A stretch of DNA of 64,000 bases from Lycium barbarum (Eukaryota; Streptophyta; Magnoliopsida; Solanales; Solanaceae): the NCBI RefSeq assembly GCF_019175385.1, contig NC_083339.1, forward strand, positions 77,768,307 through 77,832,306, in the 5' to 3' direction. This document shows positions 25,171 through 37,599 of the stretch, in pieces. Position 1 is the first letter of the stretch. Each line of letters starts with the position of its first letter. Made by a program: the position numbers and the translations under genes. The notes under the pieces are model-generated. The model saw only the letters and a program-made list of their open reading frames with translations. It ran no database searches and was not told the origin of the DNA.

Positions 25171-26934
25171 TGTTACACCTTGGAAATTTCATGTCATCGT
25201 GTAGTGAATGAACCAATGTGAGCTTAAGGATAACAGGAAGTTCTTAAGACTATAAGACGGATATTTAGTAGTTTTAGAATGCATACGTTAAGATTTTGAA
25301 GTCATATGAATTGATGAAATAAGGATTGATAAGGACAAGTGGGGTTTAGGAAAGGTTTTGTAAATTATTGCGTCAAGAATTGTTCAATAACGCCTTGAGG
25401 ACGAGTTATAGGGATGTTTAGAAACTTAATGAAGTATTAAACAAGTGTTAAGAAGGTTGTATGAGGATTGGAGATCAAACGAAACGACGAGGACAACTTC
25501 GGAAAAACTGTGAGTTACACGACCACCTTACACGCACCGTGGAACTTTATACGGACCGTATAACCCAACAGGAAGAATTTCTTCCATGGTGGTGAACTAC
25601 AGACACTTATACGGACCGTACAATGTTATACGGACCGTATAAGTGATCCGTATAATGCCCGACGGGCTGATTATGTTGCAAGTATAAATACATGTTCCCA
25701 CTTTTATTTTCTCATTCTTTCCACTTCTCCACTTCTCTCTACGCCTCTAGAACATTCCATTTTCAAGACTACAAGGGAAATCAAAGGTTCATATCATAAA
25801 TTCAAGTGAATCGAGTGCAAGGAAGCTCTTTGGGGTTGCTAGAGTCAAGAAATCCCTTGGAAGTTGAAGCTAGGGTTTTCTTCAAGTGAAGTATTGCCAA
25901 CCAAAACCCGTTCCTACACATTCAAAGGTGATTTTTATGATTATTCCATGTTGTTTAAGGTATTGAAAAGTTGAAACGCTTGGATTGTAGAAGGAGATAG
26001 AAAATGGGTTATGAATGTAAGAATAGTGTTATTTTGAGTAGTAGCTTGGAATGAATCATGATTCTTGATATGTTGTGATTGTAATTACGTTATGAATGAT
26101 GTTAAGAGAGTGAGAGAAACAATAGATGAGAATGAATGTAATGTTGTATTATGATCATGATTATGGATGACCAAGAGAGGAAATTGTGGGGATTGGATAA
26201 TGATGAATTTGACAAAAGTTATTGATGATGATATTATGAATGTTATTATTGACGTTTGGGAGTTGATATATGATATGGACAAAGTAGTAGAAACAAAGGA
26301 GATACTGCCCAATTTTCTCTAGCTTTAGTTCAAACACGCTTATGTTATCGATTATCTAATATGAGTATGAACTCTCTTGAAGGTAGAAACGTGAATATTG
26401 GAAGAGGAACGTTCAAGCGACAGAGTAGCTAAACGAAAAAGTATGTAAGGCTAGTCCCTTTTTTTTCTAAGGCATGACTCCTATGACATGAATCTTCCTA
26501 ATTTTCCATAATCTTCCTAAATAGAGGAACTATGAGTCCATGACTGTAACGAGCTATATATGTATAAGATAAAGAAAAGAGATACGATACGAGCATGATA
26601 ATGATGATGATGAATTTAAGTATAAAGAATCCTAGAGTAACATACGATGTCTATGAGGTTAATGATCCTAAATATGATTCTATTGATGCTTTTCTTATGT
26701 ACACTCACCTTAAAATGATAGTCCCTTCAAGGTGAGACATAATGATTATGACCACTTCATAATGTAATCGGGGGTTCACAACCTTATGTCACCCCGACAT
26801 AGCCATAATTGCCTTCAAGTTCTAATGTATGTTTTGATGATAAATGTATAACGATGCTAAGTTATGATAAGGTCGTGATATGCCTATGAGATGTACAATA
26901 ATGTTAAGTCTATGATGTGCTCACGATGATACAA

Positions 26935-27096
26935 TTCCACCGTGCCTAAATGGTCAGACATGTCACCGCAAAGGCGGGCTGCTTGTGATTCCACCGTGCC
27001 CAAATGGCCGGACATGTCACCGGCAAGGCAGGCTGCTTATGATTCCACCGCGCCTAGAAGGCCGGACATGATCACCACTAGTGGCCGGCATATGAT
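26935..27096 (+). repeat. 3 x 54-bp minisatellite in 3' LTR of element 1
   Basis: Same three-unit array as in the 5' LTR with a few substitutions, so it existed before insertion. Confidence 0.82.
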
Positions 27097-27297
27097 GGTT
27101 ACCCGGACGCGGGTTAACGACGATGATATATATATGATACGATGATGTATGCGCTATGATGATACATGTACTACGATTATATATTATATATTATATATGT
27201 ATGAAATGTATCCCTCCTTAAAAGTTATGCATGTTACATCTTCATCTTATGTCTTATGATTTCTCTATTTTGTTCATTTCATTCATGCCTTACATAC

Positions 27298-27355
27298 TCA
27301 GTACAATATTCGTACTGACGTCCGTTTTCTTTGGACGCTGTATTTATGCCCACAG
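27298..27355 (+). other. 58-nt three-hairpin module, element 1 3' LTR
   Basis: Same stems as in the 5' LTR, except that stem 3 reads CTGTA/CACAG and loses its terminal pair. This is a single post-insertion change. Confidence 0.72.
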
Positions 27356-27767
27356 GTAGACAGGGAGGTCATCCAGACTCGTAGGAGCTATTAGCTGACT
27401 TGAGGGCACTCTATTGTTCCGGAGGTGCCATTGACTTATTCTTTTGTGTATATATGTATATGTATTTTGGGCACGATAGGGTCCTGTCCCGTCCCTATGT
27501 CTAGCACTCTAGTAGAAGGCTCGTAGATACGTATGTGTGGGTAGTATGGTCTCACGATGTCCTCATATGTATATATATTATTTTTTTTTGATAGCCGGAG
27601 GGCTTATGTATATAAGGTAATTATGTTTCCAAATGAAAAATGGTTTTTCTATGATTTGAGTATAAGATTAACGAATGAACGCTTGATGAGTACGATGGGT
27701 AATGGTATGAGCGGTGTTCAGTGGTTAGCCCCGGGTACCTGTCTTAGCCCCTAGTCAGGTCGTGACA

Positions 27768-27772
27768 CTAAC
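27768..27772. repeat. Shared CTAAC target duplication between elements 1 and 2
   Basis: The only five bases separating the two retrotransposons. The same CTAAC is at 14602-14606 and 38040-38044, so it is at once the right duplication of element 1 and the left duplication of element 2. Confidence 0.9.
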
Positions 27773-27991
27773 TGTTACACCTCGGAAAAATCTTCCGTTG
27801 GTACGCAATTGAATGAACTAGCAAAATACGAGTATCGGGTTAAGGATGACTTAAGGGCATGTTGGGAAAGAGTTATAACGTCCCTTAGATTGGTATTGAA
27901 GTGTTAAACAAGTGTTAAGAAGGTTCCATGAGGATCGGAGATCAAACGAAGTGGCGAAACTAAGTTCAGTGACTGATGAGTTCTACGGCTC

Positions 27992-28288
27992 ATTATACGG
28001 ACCGTATAATGTTATACGGACCGTATAGTGGACCGTAAAACCATCACAGTGAAGGTTGGTTGCTGGTGGAATTTTACGGTCAGTTATACGGACCGTATAA
28101 CGAACCGTCGAATGGTCACAGTGAAAGGTTGCTCACTGGTAACGTTTTACGGTCAGTTATACGGACCGTAAAACTGTTTTACGGACCGTAAAACGGACCG
28201 TCAAGTAGTCACAGTGAAGGGGTGCTGGGCAGACCCATTTCACGGTCTATTATACGGACCGTATAACCATTATACGGACCGTATAATG
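27992..28288 (+). repeat. Palindrome array in U3 of element 2 (5' LTR)
   Basis: Several copies of TTATACGGACCGTATAA (8-bp arms about one central base) and variants TTTTACGGACCGTAAAA, some paired back to back, within a loose tandem repeat that also repeats TCACAGTGAAGG. It sits upstream of the likely transcription start, so it may be a promoter or enhancer block, or a substrate for slippage. Confidence 0.85.
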
Positions 28289-29790
28289 GAACCCGACAGT
28301 TCAGTGATGATTTAATAAATAAAGACCAAGTTCATGAAAATCATTTCCACATTTCCTCTCTCTCTCTAAAACATCTCTCTACAACTTTTGTACAAGTTTT
28401 CAAGGGTATTAATCCATCAACCACATTAAACAAGTAAATCCAAGGTAGAAACCCATCAAGGATCATCTAAAGTCAAGAAACCCAAATGGAGAAAAACTAG
28501 GGTTTTACTCAAAGTGGAGTATTATCAACAAAAGCTTGTCCCTACAACTTCTAAGGTAAGATTCATGATTTTTATATGATGTTTACGGTATTGGAGAATT
28601 AAAATGCATGGATTGTAGAAAACATGGTCCACTAGGGCATGAATGATGAATAGTGATGTTTTTGAGACATAGTTTGAATTGAATCATGATTGTTGTGTAT
28701 TGTGATATGAGTGTGTTATAAATGACGTTAAGATCATGAAATAGACATTGTATATGGATGAACGAAGTTGGGTGTTGTGACCATAAATAGGGACAAATGG
28801 AAGTGAATTGAGAATGTGGATAATGTAGATGATTAAATGCCATGGAAATGATATTATAAATGTGTTGTTGACGTTTGGGGGTTGAATTATGATATGGACA
28901 AATGTTGTATAGATAAAGGAGATGCTGTCCAATTTTCTCTAGTTCTAGCCACGTGCACTAGTTATCAATACTAATGATAGTATGGCCTTAATGAAGGTAG
29001 AAACGTGAGCATCGAAGGAGTACGTGCAAGTGTAGAATAAGTCGACAAAGAGGTATGTAAGGCTAACCCTTCTTTCATAAGGCATGGTTCTTTGGCCAAA
29101 CTCCTAATCCCTCTATATGAGCATGTTGACTACAAATGTTTCACATTCCGAGCTCATAAGCTCACTATCCTTGATTGGTACTACGAATGCGCTACGCACC
29201 TCAGGTGACGAGTAAGACTACGATATAGAAGTAACAATAACGATAATGATAGTAATGATGATGGTGATAATAATGATGCTAAAGGTGCCTACGGGCTGTT
29301 ATACTCATACGTGCCTATGAAGGGCTATAATGAAACCCCGAGCTTATAACGCCGGGTAGAATATATGTGTATGAATATGTATAGAATATGTATACGATTA
29401 CGAAACGCGCGCACACATCTGCAGATGGTACGGATAACCCTGAAGCCTTGGTAGAGCCAGGTATGAGTAACATTGAGCCTTGGTTGGCCAAGTATGTATA
29501 TGAAATACTGATCCAATGAGGTCGGGTACGCTATGTAAATGCCATGTATACGAAATGACTATGTATGTATATATTATGTAAAAGAATGTGATGAGACTAT
29601 GTATAAGAATACGAATAAGGACATGTATACTAATACGAGCACAAGTATGGTACGTGTTTTATTATGGGGCACGAATGACGATGTGAGTAAGTAAGCGACA
29701 TGATGATGATGATATTATTGTCTCCTCTCCTATGCTATTCCATATATCGTTCATTATGTTGTATATCAATGTTAATCATGCTTTACATAC

Positions 29791-29848
29791 TCAGTACATT
29801 CTTCGTACTGACGTCCTTTTGTTTGTGGACGCTGCGTCATGCCCGCAG
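29791..29848 (+). other. 58-nt three-hairpin module, element 2 5' LTR
   Basis: TCAGTAC/GTACTGA, CGTCC/GGACG (10-nt loop), CTGCG/CGCAG (7-nt loop). Stem 3 differs from element 1 at both sides of one pair (T-A to C-G), so pairing is kept. Confidence 0.78.
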
Positions 29849-30292
29849 GTGCACAGGGAGACAGACTTGACCCATAGCTGCCTATTTGAAGATTTCATAG
29901 AGAGCTCCATTTCCTTCGGAGCCATATCTTTTGGGTACTCATTCTTTTGTGTATATAATTATGGGCATGGCGGGGTCCTGTCCCGCTCATGATATGTCAT
30001 ACTCTTAGAGGCTCGTAGTCATGTGTATGTGGGTAGAGATGTTTGGCCATGTCGGTCTATGTTTTGTATATCTTTTGTTGGCCTCGTCGGCCTTGTATAT
30101 TTGACATGGCATAGATGCCCATGATATGTTAATTGATGATGGTCGTCCAATGGGACTAGCTTGATTAATGATTTAAAATGCATGAAATGAATTATGGTTC
30201 ACCTAGATGTTATGATATGCATGATAAGGGGGTGCCCGGGTGGGGTAGCACCGGGTGCTCGTCGTGGCCCCCTAGTCGGGTCGTGACAAAAG

Positions 30293-30304
30293 TGGTATCA
30301 GAGC
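30293..30304 (+). other. Primer-binding site of element 2
   Basis: TGGTATCAGAGC, matching initiator tRNA-Met, four bases after the LTR end. Confidence 0.93.
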
Positions 30305-30498
30305 AGTTCAGTCCTAGGATGTGTCTACGAGCCGTGTCTAGTAGAGTCTTGGTTATGGGTGTGTTGCGCGCCACACTTATAAGCGAGAAGCTGCGGACAT
30401 CTTAGGAATATATGACCTTCTTTCTTCCTAAGAATCGTGCGATAAAGTTATGATGTAAGAGATTCTTGTTCTTAAATCGTGTGTTGTGTATTTCAGAG

Positions 30499-33400
30499 AT
30501 GCCTAAAAAGAAAAAGGCTACAGCAGCCCAAAGGGGCAAGACGGTGGCAGAAAAGCGGGCTGAAAGAGCACCGCCACCGGTAGTAGAGGAAGATGAGTCC
30601 CAGAGTGCGGCTCAATCTCAGTCCTCCCAGACAGTGCCTATTACTGAGGAGCACGTGGGAGCCTCAGCCCCAGCTCCAGCTCCTCCGCCGAATGCTTCAG
30701 GCCAAGACGTTAGAGAGGCCATTAATTTGTTTACTCAGTTGATTGCGGCCCAGACTCAGAGGCCAAGCGCAGGGCAAGGTGACAGGACTGTTAGCGCAAG
30801 GGCCCGTGACTTCATTGCTTTGAAACCCCAGGAATTCTTTGGGTCGAAACTGGATGAGGATCCCCAGGACTTTGTTGATGGTATGCTAAGGACGCTCCGA
30901 TTGATACATGCTTCAGACACCGAATCGGTGGAGCTAGCGTCATACAGATTGAGGGATGTCTCAATCCAGTGGTACACAGTTTGGATGGCTTCGCGGGGAG
31001 CCAATGCACCTCCGCCGGTATGGCAAGAGTTTGTCGATGCTTTTCTCCGTCATTACATGCCTCCAGAAGTTCGGCGAGCTAGGGCCGATAAATTCTTGAA
31101 TTTGAGGCTAGGTAGCATGAGTGCTACAGAGTATAGTCTCCGCTTCAATTCCTTGGCTAGGTATGCTTCGGCCATGGTAGCGGATATGGGCGATCGGGTG
31201 CACCGATTTGTGAAGGGCCTAGGGCCACATTTGATGGATAAATGCTTGACTGTATCTCTTCAGGATGGCATGGATATTGCACGTATTCAGGCGCATGCTC
31301 AGGAATTGGAGGAACACCTACAGCAGCGGAGGAATGAACGTGAACAGGATAGGGGACATAGCAAGAGGGCTAGATCTTCGGGGCCGATGAGTGAGTCCAG
31401 AGGTGGGCACCGGCAGCAGCCCCCTAGGCATGCAGGCTACTCTATGACCAGTGCGCCCCCACGGTTTTCAGGCCAGAGATTGGATAGATCTGCTCATTCA
31501 GGGCCGAGCCCGAGTTATTCAGGGCCTCAGTATAGAGATGATTTAGGCCAGTCTAGACCACCCGTGCCACGATGTTCCCAGTGTGGGAAGTTGCATTGGG
31601 GTCAGTGCCGATCAGGTTCAGATGCTTGCTATTCTTGTGGTCGACCAGGCCACATTATGCGTGATTGCCCCTCAGTACAGGGTAGAGGTAGGGCCCAGCC
31701 ATCAGGGTCGATAGCCGGGTCTTCAGCATCTGCACGCCCTATGGGGCCAGGTTCACATGCGCCGGTTGGCCATGGTAGAGGTAGAGGCAGAGCTCCCAGT
31801 TCCAGCGGTCCTCAGCACCGTATTTATGCTTTGGCTGGACGCCAAGATCTTGAGTCTTCTCCTGATGTGGTCACAGGTATATTATCGGTATTCTCTCATG
31901 ATGTATATGCTTTGATTGATCCGGGCTCCACATTGTCTTATGTTACTCCATATATTGCGGGTCGATTTATAATTGAGCCGGAGTCTATTAAGCCTTTTGA
32001 GGTGTCTACGCCCGTTGGCGAATCGGTGATAGCTAGCCGAGTGTATAGAGATTGCGTAGTTGTGATATGTGACCGCCGTACAGTAGCTGATTTGCATGAA
32101 CTAAAAATGGTAGATTTTGATGTTATTATGGGCATGGATTGGTTGGCTTCTTGCTACGCCAATGTTGATTGTACAACGAAGGTGGTTCGTTTCCAGTTCC
32201 CGGGCGAACCAGTCTTAGAATGGAAAGGGAATACGGCGTCACCAAAGGGTAGGTTTATTTCCTATCTAAAAGCGAGGAAGATGATCACTAAAGGGTGTAT
32301 TTATCACCTAGTGCGAGTTCAAGATGTAGAAGTTGAGTCGCCGACTCTTCAATCAGTTCCGGTAGTGAACGAATTTCCGGATGTGTTCCCGGAAGAGCTT
32401 CCAGGCCTTCCTCCCGAGCGAGAGATAGATTTTGCGATTGATGTGTTGCCAGACACTAATCCCATATCTATTCCTCCCTATAGGATGGCACCCGCAGAGT
32501 TGAAAGAGTTGAAGGATCAATTGAAAGACTTGCTTGAAAAAGGCTTCATTCGGCCTAGTTCATCCCCGTGGGGAGCACCCGTATTGTTCGTCCGGAAGAA
32601 GGATGGCTCCTTGAGAATGTGCATTGATTATCGGCAATTGAATAAAGTGACAATTAAGAACAAGTATCCCCTCCCGAGGATTGATGATTTATTTGATCAA
32701 TTGCATGGTGCCAAATGGTTTTCAAATATTGATTTGAGGTCCGGGTATCACCAAGTAAGAGTTAGGGAGAAAGATATCCCTAAGACAGCTTTCAGAACAA
32801 GATATGGCCATTTCGAGTTCCGAGTAATGTCGTTTGGGCTAACTAATGCACCGGCAGTGTTTATGGACTTAATGAACAATGTATTCAGGCCTTTCCTGGA
32901 CCTATTCGTGATTATATTCATCGACGATATCCTAGTCTACTCTAGATCCGAGGCTGAGCATGCGGAGCATTTGCGAACCGTCCTTGGAGTTCTTCGAGCT
33001 CGAGAGTTGTTTGCAAAATTCTCCAAATGTGAGTTTTGGTTGAACTCGGTATCATTTCTGGGCCATATTGTTGCGGCGGATGGTATTCGAGTGGATAGTC
33101 AAAAGATCGAGGCAGTGAAAACTTGGCCAAGGCCCACAACCCCTACAGAGGTTCGTAGCTTTTTGGGCTTAGCCGGGTATTACAGAAGATTTGTTGAGGG
33201 TTTCTCTTCTATTTCTGCACCGCTCACAAAGTTGACTCAGAAGTCAGCTAAGTTTCAATGGACAGATGCTTGTGAACGTAGTTTCCAAAAGTTGAAAGAC
33301 AGATTGACTTCTGCCCCAGTCTTGACACTTCCAGAGGGAGTGGAAGGGTATGTTGTTTATTGTGATGCTTCAGGCGTCGGGCTAGGCTGTGTATTGATGC

Positions 33401-35298
33401 AAAATGGTAAGGTGATCGCGTATGCTTCTAGACAATTACGGAAACATGAACAGAATTATCCTACCCATGACTTAGAATTGGCCGCGGTGGTCCATGCTTT
33501 AAAGATATGGAGACATTACTTATATGGTGTCCACGTGGATATTTATACGGATCATAAGAGTCTCCAGTACATCTTCAAGCAGAAAGAGTTAAATTTGCGG
33601 CAACGACGATGGCTAGAGTTGCTAAAAGACTATGACGTCGAAATCCTGTACCACCCCGGAAAGGCAAATGTTGTGGCCGATGCTCTTAGCCGCAGGTCTA
33701 TGGGAAGCTTATGCGATGTGCGACAAGAAAAGAGAGAAATGACCCGTGAGCTTCAGCAGCTAGCCAGCCTAGGGGTCCGAGTAGTGGACTCAGGTAGCAA
33801 CAGAGCTACCATTCAGAATTCGGCAGTTTCGTCGCTAGTAGCGGAAGTAAAAGAGTGGCAAGGTGAGGATTCCAGGCTAATGCAGTACAGAGATACGCTC
33901 GCTCAGAAAGAGGGGTCACCATTTGATATTTCGGGAGACGGAGCCCTCCGATGCCGAGGCAGGCTATGTGTCCCCGATGTGGCAGACTTACGCCACCAGA
34001 TTTTGAGAGAGGCTCATTGTTCCCGTTACTCCGTTCACCCTGGAACGACGAAGATGTATCATGATCTTAAGTCTATATATTGGTGGAATGGGATGAAGAA
34101 AGATGTAGCGGAGTTTGTAGCCCAATGTCCCAATTCCCAACAAGTAAAAATAGAACACCAAAAGCCGGGTGGCTTATTGCAAGATATAGAAATCCCAACT
34201 TGGAAGTGGGAAGTGATTAATATGGATTTCATTACAGGGCTACCTCGTTCTCGACGCAAGTATGATTCCATATGGGTGATTGTGGATAGACTCACTAAAT
34301 CAGCTCATTTCTTACCGGTCAGGACGACCTATGTGGCAGAAGATTATGCAAGGCTTTATGTTAAAGAAATAGTGAGACTCCATGGTGTCCTAGTGTCTAT
34401 TATCTCCGATAGAGGAACTCAGTTTACGGCCAAATTTTGGGAGTCCTTTCAAGAGGGTCTAGGGACCCAAGTGCGCCTTAGCACGGCATTTCACCCACAG
34501 ACCGATGGGCAAGCTGAACGCACCATCCAGACTCTTGAAGATATGTTACGGGCATGCATGATAGATTTTGGGGGAAATTGGGATGACCATTTGCCACTCA
34601 TTGAGTTTTCTTACAATAATAGTTATCACTCCAGCATCCTAATGGCACCATATGAAGCTTTATATGGGCGAAAGTGTAGATCCCCGATTGGGTGGTTTGA
34701 AACGGGAGAGGCCAAGTTAATGGGGCTCGATTTGGTCCAACAAGCCATAGAGAAAGTCAAGCTCATACAAGATCGGTTGTTGGCGGCTCAAAGTCGCCAA
34801 AAGTCTTATGCGGATAATCGTCGAAGGGACTTAGAGTTTCAAGTTAAGGATTGGGTGTTTTTGAAAGTGTCGCTGATGAAGGGCGTTATGAGATTTGGCA
34901 AAAAGGGGAAGCTTAGTCCCCGGTATATAGGGCCTTATGAAATTGTGCGAAAGATAGGCAAAGTGGCCTATGAATTAGACTTACCTCTAGACTTGGAGTC
35001 AGTTCACCCGATTTTCCATGTCTCGATGCTTCGGAAGTGTGTTGGAGATCCTACGAGGGTCGTCCCAGTGAATGATATTCAAGTGATAGAAAAGTTAACT
35101 TATGATGAAATACCCATTGCCATATTAGATAGGCAAGTACGGAGGCTTAGAAACAAAGAAGTGGCCTCAGTTAAAGTTTTGTGGAAAAATAATAATCGAG
35201 AGGAAATGACATGGGAAGCGGAAGAAAATATGCAATCCAAGTACTCGCATTTATTTCAGCCCTTGGGAGAAGTCCAAGATGAGACGTCAAAATCATAA
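30499..35298 (+). CDS. Gag-pol polyprotein of element 2 (1,599 aa, single frame)
   Basis: Encodes all proteins for retrotransposition. The start at ATG 30499 ([11 protein letters not shown]) was preferred over an upstream in-frame ATG at 30466 because element 1 begins at the equivalent place. Order: gag capsid region (about residues 95-260), zinc knuckle C377-C380-H385-C390, aspartic protease with D474-P-G-S, reverse transcriptase with YRQLNK and catalytic F807-I-D-D810, RNase H with YCDASG and DHKSLQ, integrase, GPY/F-like segment and a C-terminal chromodomain-like end ([16 protein letters not shown]). Integrase DD35E is D1243, D1304, E1340. Its zinc finger has H1180, H1188 and C1210, but the last ligand is S1213 (codon 34135-34137), where element 1 has cysteine. 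No stop or frameshift is seen. Confidence 0.96.
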   Translation: MPKKKKATAAQRGKTVAEKRAERAPPPVVEEDESQSAAQSQSSQTVPITEEHVGASAPAPAPPPNASGQDVREAINLFTQLIAAQTQRPSAGQGDRTVSARARDFIALKPQEFFGSKLDEDPQDFVDGMLRTLRLIHASDTESVELASYRLRDVSIQWYTVWMASRGANAPPPVWQEFVDAFLRHYMPPEVRRARADKFLNLRLGSMSATEYSLRFNSLARYASAMVADMGDRVHRFVKGLGPHLMDKCLTVSLQDGMDIARIQAHAQELEEHLQQRRNEREQDRGHSKRARSSGPMSESRGGHRQQPPRHAGYSMTSAPPRFSGQRLDRSAHSGPSPSYSGPQYRDDLGQSRPPVPRCSQCGKLHWGQCRSGSDACYSCGRPGHIMRDCPSVQGRGRAQPSGSIAGSSASARPMGPGSHAPVGHGRGRGRAPSSSGPQHRIYALAGRQDLESSPDVVTGILSVFSHDVYALIDPGSTLSYVTPYIAGRFIIEPESIKPFEVSTPVGESVIASRVYRDCVVVICDRRTVADLHELKMVDFDVIMGMDWLASCYANVDCTTKVVRFQFPGEPVLEWKGNTASPKGRFISYLKARKMITKGCIYHLVRVQDVEVESPTLQSVPVVNEFPDVFPEELPGLPPEREIDFAIDVLPDTNPISIPPYRMAPAELKELKDQLKDLLEKGFIRPSSSPWGAPVLFVRKKDGSLRMCIDYRQLNKVTIKNKYPLPRIDDLFDQLHGAKWFSNIDLRSGYHQVRVREKDIPKTAFRTRYGHFEFRVMSFGLTNAPAVFMDLMNNVFRPFLDLFVIIFIDDILVYSRSEAEHAEHLRTVLGVLRARELFAKFSKCEFWLNSVSFLGHIVAADGIRVDSQKIEAVKTWPRPTTPTEVRSFLGLAGYYRRFVEGFSSISAPLTKLTQKSAKFQWTDACERSFQKLKDRLTSAPVLTLPEGVEGYVVYCDASGVGLGCVLMQNGKVIAYASRQLRKHEQNYPTHDLELAAVVHALKIWRHYLYGVHVDIYTDHKSLQYIFKQKELNLRQRRWLELLKDYDVEILYHPGKANVVADALSRRSMGSLCDVRQEKREMTRELQQLASLGVRVVDSGSNRATIQNSAVSSLVAEVKEWQGEDSRLMQYRDTLAQKEGSPFDISGDGALRCRGRLCVPDVADLRHQILREAHCSRYSVHPGTTKMYHDLKSIYWWNGMKKDVAEFVAQCPNSQQVKIEHQKPGGLLQDIEIPTWKWEVINMDFITGLPRSRRKYDSIWVIVDRLTKSAHFLPVRTTYVAEDYARLYVKEIVRLHGVLVSIISDRGTQFTAKFWESFQEGLGTQVRLSTAFHPQTDGQAERTIQTLEDMLRACMIDFGGNWDDHLPLIEFSYNNSYHSSILMAPYEALYGRKCRSPIGWFETGEAKLMGLDLVQQAIEKVKLIQDRLLAAQSRQKSYADNRRRDLEFQVKDWVFLKVSLMKGVMRFGKKGKLSPRYIGPYEIVRKIGKVAYELDLPLDLESVHPIFHVSMLRKCVGDPTRVVPVNDIQVIEKLTYDEIPIAILDRQVRRLRNKEVASVKVLWKNNNREEMTWEAEENMQSKYSHLFQPLGEVQDETSKS

Positions 35299-35490
35299 GG
35301 TATGGATGTTTTCCTTTTATGCTTCTGGGTCGTGTGTGGCCAAAATTTTCATGTTGTTATGATGTGGCCCTGTGTGGCATCGATATTATGGGTTGTTGTG
35401 ACAGGTTGTTAGTGCCATGTTATAGTGGAAACTCTGGCGAAAGTTTTATAAAATCCCGGGTGTTCTCAACATTCGAGGACGAATGTTCTT
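35299..35490 (+). other. Element 2 3' untranslated segment
   Basis: Short spacer from the polyprotein stop to the polypurine tract, including CATTCGAGGACGAATG, an inverted repeat also present in element 1 before its polypurine tract. Confidence 0.7.
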
Positions 35491-35503
35491 AAGGGGGGGA
35501 GAA
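35491..35503 (+). other. Polypurine tract of element 2
   Basis: AAGGGGGGGAGAA immediately precedes the 3' LTR start. Confidence 0.9.
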
Positions 35504-35721
35504 TGTTACACCTCGGAAAAATCTTCCGTTGGTACGCAAGTGAATGAACTAGCGAAATACGAGTATCGGGTTAAGGATGACTTAAGGGCATGTTGGGAAA
35601 GAGTTATAACGTCCCTTAGATTGGTATTGAAGTGTTAAACAAGTGTTAAGAAGGTTCCATGAGGATCGGAGATCAAACGAAGTGGCGAAACTAAGTTCAG
35701 TGACTGATGAGTTCTACGGCT

Positions 35722-36040
35722 CATTATACGGACCGTATAATGTTATACGGACCGTATAGTGGACCGTAAAACCATCACAGTGAAGGTTGTTTGCTGGTGG
35801 AATTTTACGGTCAGTTATACGGACCGTATAAAATTTATACGGACCGTATAACGAACCGTCGAATGGTCACAGTGAAAGGTTGCTCACTGGTAACGTTTTA
35901 CGGTCAGTTATACGGACCGTAAAACTGTTTTACGGACCGTAAAAAGGACCGTCAAGTAGTCACAGTGAAGGGGTGCTGGGCAGACCCATTTCACGGTCTA
36001 TTATACGGACCGTATAACCATTATACGGACCGTATAATGG
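35722..36040 (+). repeat. Palindrome array in U3 of element 2 (3' LTR)
   Basis: Same array as in the 5' LTR with one additional TTATACGGACCGTATAA unit. Confidence 0.85.
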
Positions 36041-37541
36041 AACCCGACAGTTCAGTGATGATTTAATAAATAAAGACCAAGTTCATGAAAATCATTTCCA
36101 CATTTCCTCTCTCTCTCTAAAACATCTCTCTACAACTTTTGTACAAGTTTTCAAGGGTATTAATCCATCAACCACATTAAACAAGTAAATCCAAGGTAGA
36201 AACCCATCAAGGATCATCTAAAGTCAAGAAACCCAAATGGAGAAAAACTAGGGTTTTACTCAAAGTGGAGTATTATCAACAAAAGCTTGTCCCTACAACT
36301 TCTAAGGTAATATTCATGATTTTTATATGATGTTTACGGTATTGGAGAATTAAAATGCATGGATTGTAGAAAACATGGTCCACTAGGGCATGAATGATGA
36401 ATAGTGACGTTTTTGAGACATAGTTTGAATTGAATCATGATTGTTGTGTATTGTGATATGAGTGTGTTATAAATGACGTTAAGATCATGAAATAGACATT
36501 GTATATGGATGAACAAAGTTGGGTGTTGTGACCATAAATAGGGACAAATGGAAGTGAATTGAGAATGTGGATAATGTAGATGATTAAATGCCATGGAAAT
36601 GATATTATAAATGTGTTGTTGACGTTTGGGGGTTGAATTATGATATGGACAAATGTTGTATAGATAAAGGAGATGCTGTCCAATTTTCTCTAGTTCTAGC
36701 CACGTGCACTAGTTATCGATACTAATGATAGTATGGCCTTAATGAAGGTAGAAACGTGAGCATCGAAGGAGTACGTGCAAGTGTAGAATAAGTCGACAAA
36801 GAGGTATGTAAGGCTAACCCTTCTTTCATAAGGCATGGTTCTTTGGCCAAACTCCTAATCCCTCTATATGAGCATGTTGACTACAAATGTTTCACATTCC
36901 GAGCTCATAAGCTCACTATCCTTGATTGGTACTACGAATGCGCTACGCACCTCAGGTGACGAGTAAGACTACGATATAGAAGTAACAATAACGATAATGA
37001 TAGTAATGATGATGGTGATAATAATGATGCTAAAGGTGCCTACGGGCTGTTATACTCATACGTGCCTATGAAGGGCTATAATGAAACCCCGAGCTTATAA
37101 CGCCGGGTAGAATATATGTGTATGAATATGTATAGAATATGTATACGATTACGAAACGCGCGCACACATCTGCAGATGATACGGATAACCCTGAAGCCTT
37201 GGTAGGGCCAGGTATGAGTAACATTGAGCCTTGGTTGGCCAAGTATGTATATGAAATACTGATCCAATGAGGTCGGGTACGCTATGTAAATGCCATGTAT
37301 ACGAAATGACTATGTATGTATATATTATGTAAAAGAATGTGATGAGACTATGTATAAGAATACGAATAAGGACATGTATACTAATACGAGCACAAGTATG
37401 GTACGTGTTTTATTATGGGGCACGAATGACGATGTGAGTAAGTAAGCGACATGATGATGATGATATTATTGTCTCCCCTCCTATGCTATTCCATATATCG
37501 TTCATTATGTTGTATATCAATGTTAATCATGCTTTACATAC

Positions 37542-37599
37542 TCAGTACATTCTTCGTACTGACGTCCTTTTGTTTGTGGACGCTGCGTCATGCCCGCAG
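37542..37599 (+). other. 58-nt three-hairpin module, element 2 3' LTR
   Basis: Identical to the 5' LTR copy, as expected for a recent insertion. Confidence 0.78.

Larger units (their letters stand above)
14607..27767 (+). mobile_element. LTR retrotransposon element 1 (Ty3/gypsy, Tekay/Del-like), decayed
   Basis: Full-length layout: 5' LTR 14607-19760 (enlarged by a nested solo LTR), tRNA-Met primer site, gag, protease, RT, RNase H and integrase remnants, a purine tract, and 3' LTR 25171-27767. LTRs start TGTTAYACC and end GTGACA. The 5-bp duplication CTAAC flanks it at 14602-14606 and 27768-27772. Without the nested insertion the 5' LTR is about 2.6 kb, matching the 3' LTR. Internal stops, frameshifts and a lost RT aspartate make it non-autonomous. 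Domain order RT-RNaseH-integrase and the C-terminal chromodomain-like segment point to a chromovirus; the clade name is inference. Confidence 0.93.
25171..27767 (+). repeat. 3' LTR of element 1
   Basis: 2,597 bp from TGTTACACCTTGG to GTCGTGACA. Repeats the 5' LTR features: palindromes (about 25548-25660), TATA box (25683-25690), 3 x 54-bp minisatellite (26935-27096) and the 58-nt module (27298-27355). The 54-bp units and hairpins differ from the 5' copy at only a few bases. Confidence 0.93.
27773..30288 (+). repeat. 5' LTR of element 2
   Basis: 2,516 bp from TGTTACACCTCGG to GTCGTGACA. Contains a palindrome array at 27992-28288, a pyrimidine-rich likely leader after 28340, and the 58-nt module at 29791-29848. 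It lacks one 20-bp palindrome unit that the 3' LTR has. Confidence 0.95.
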
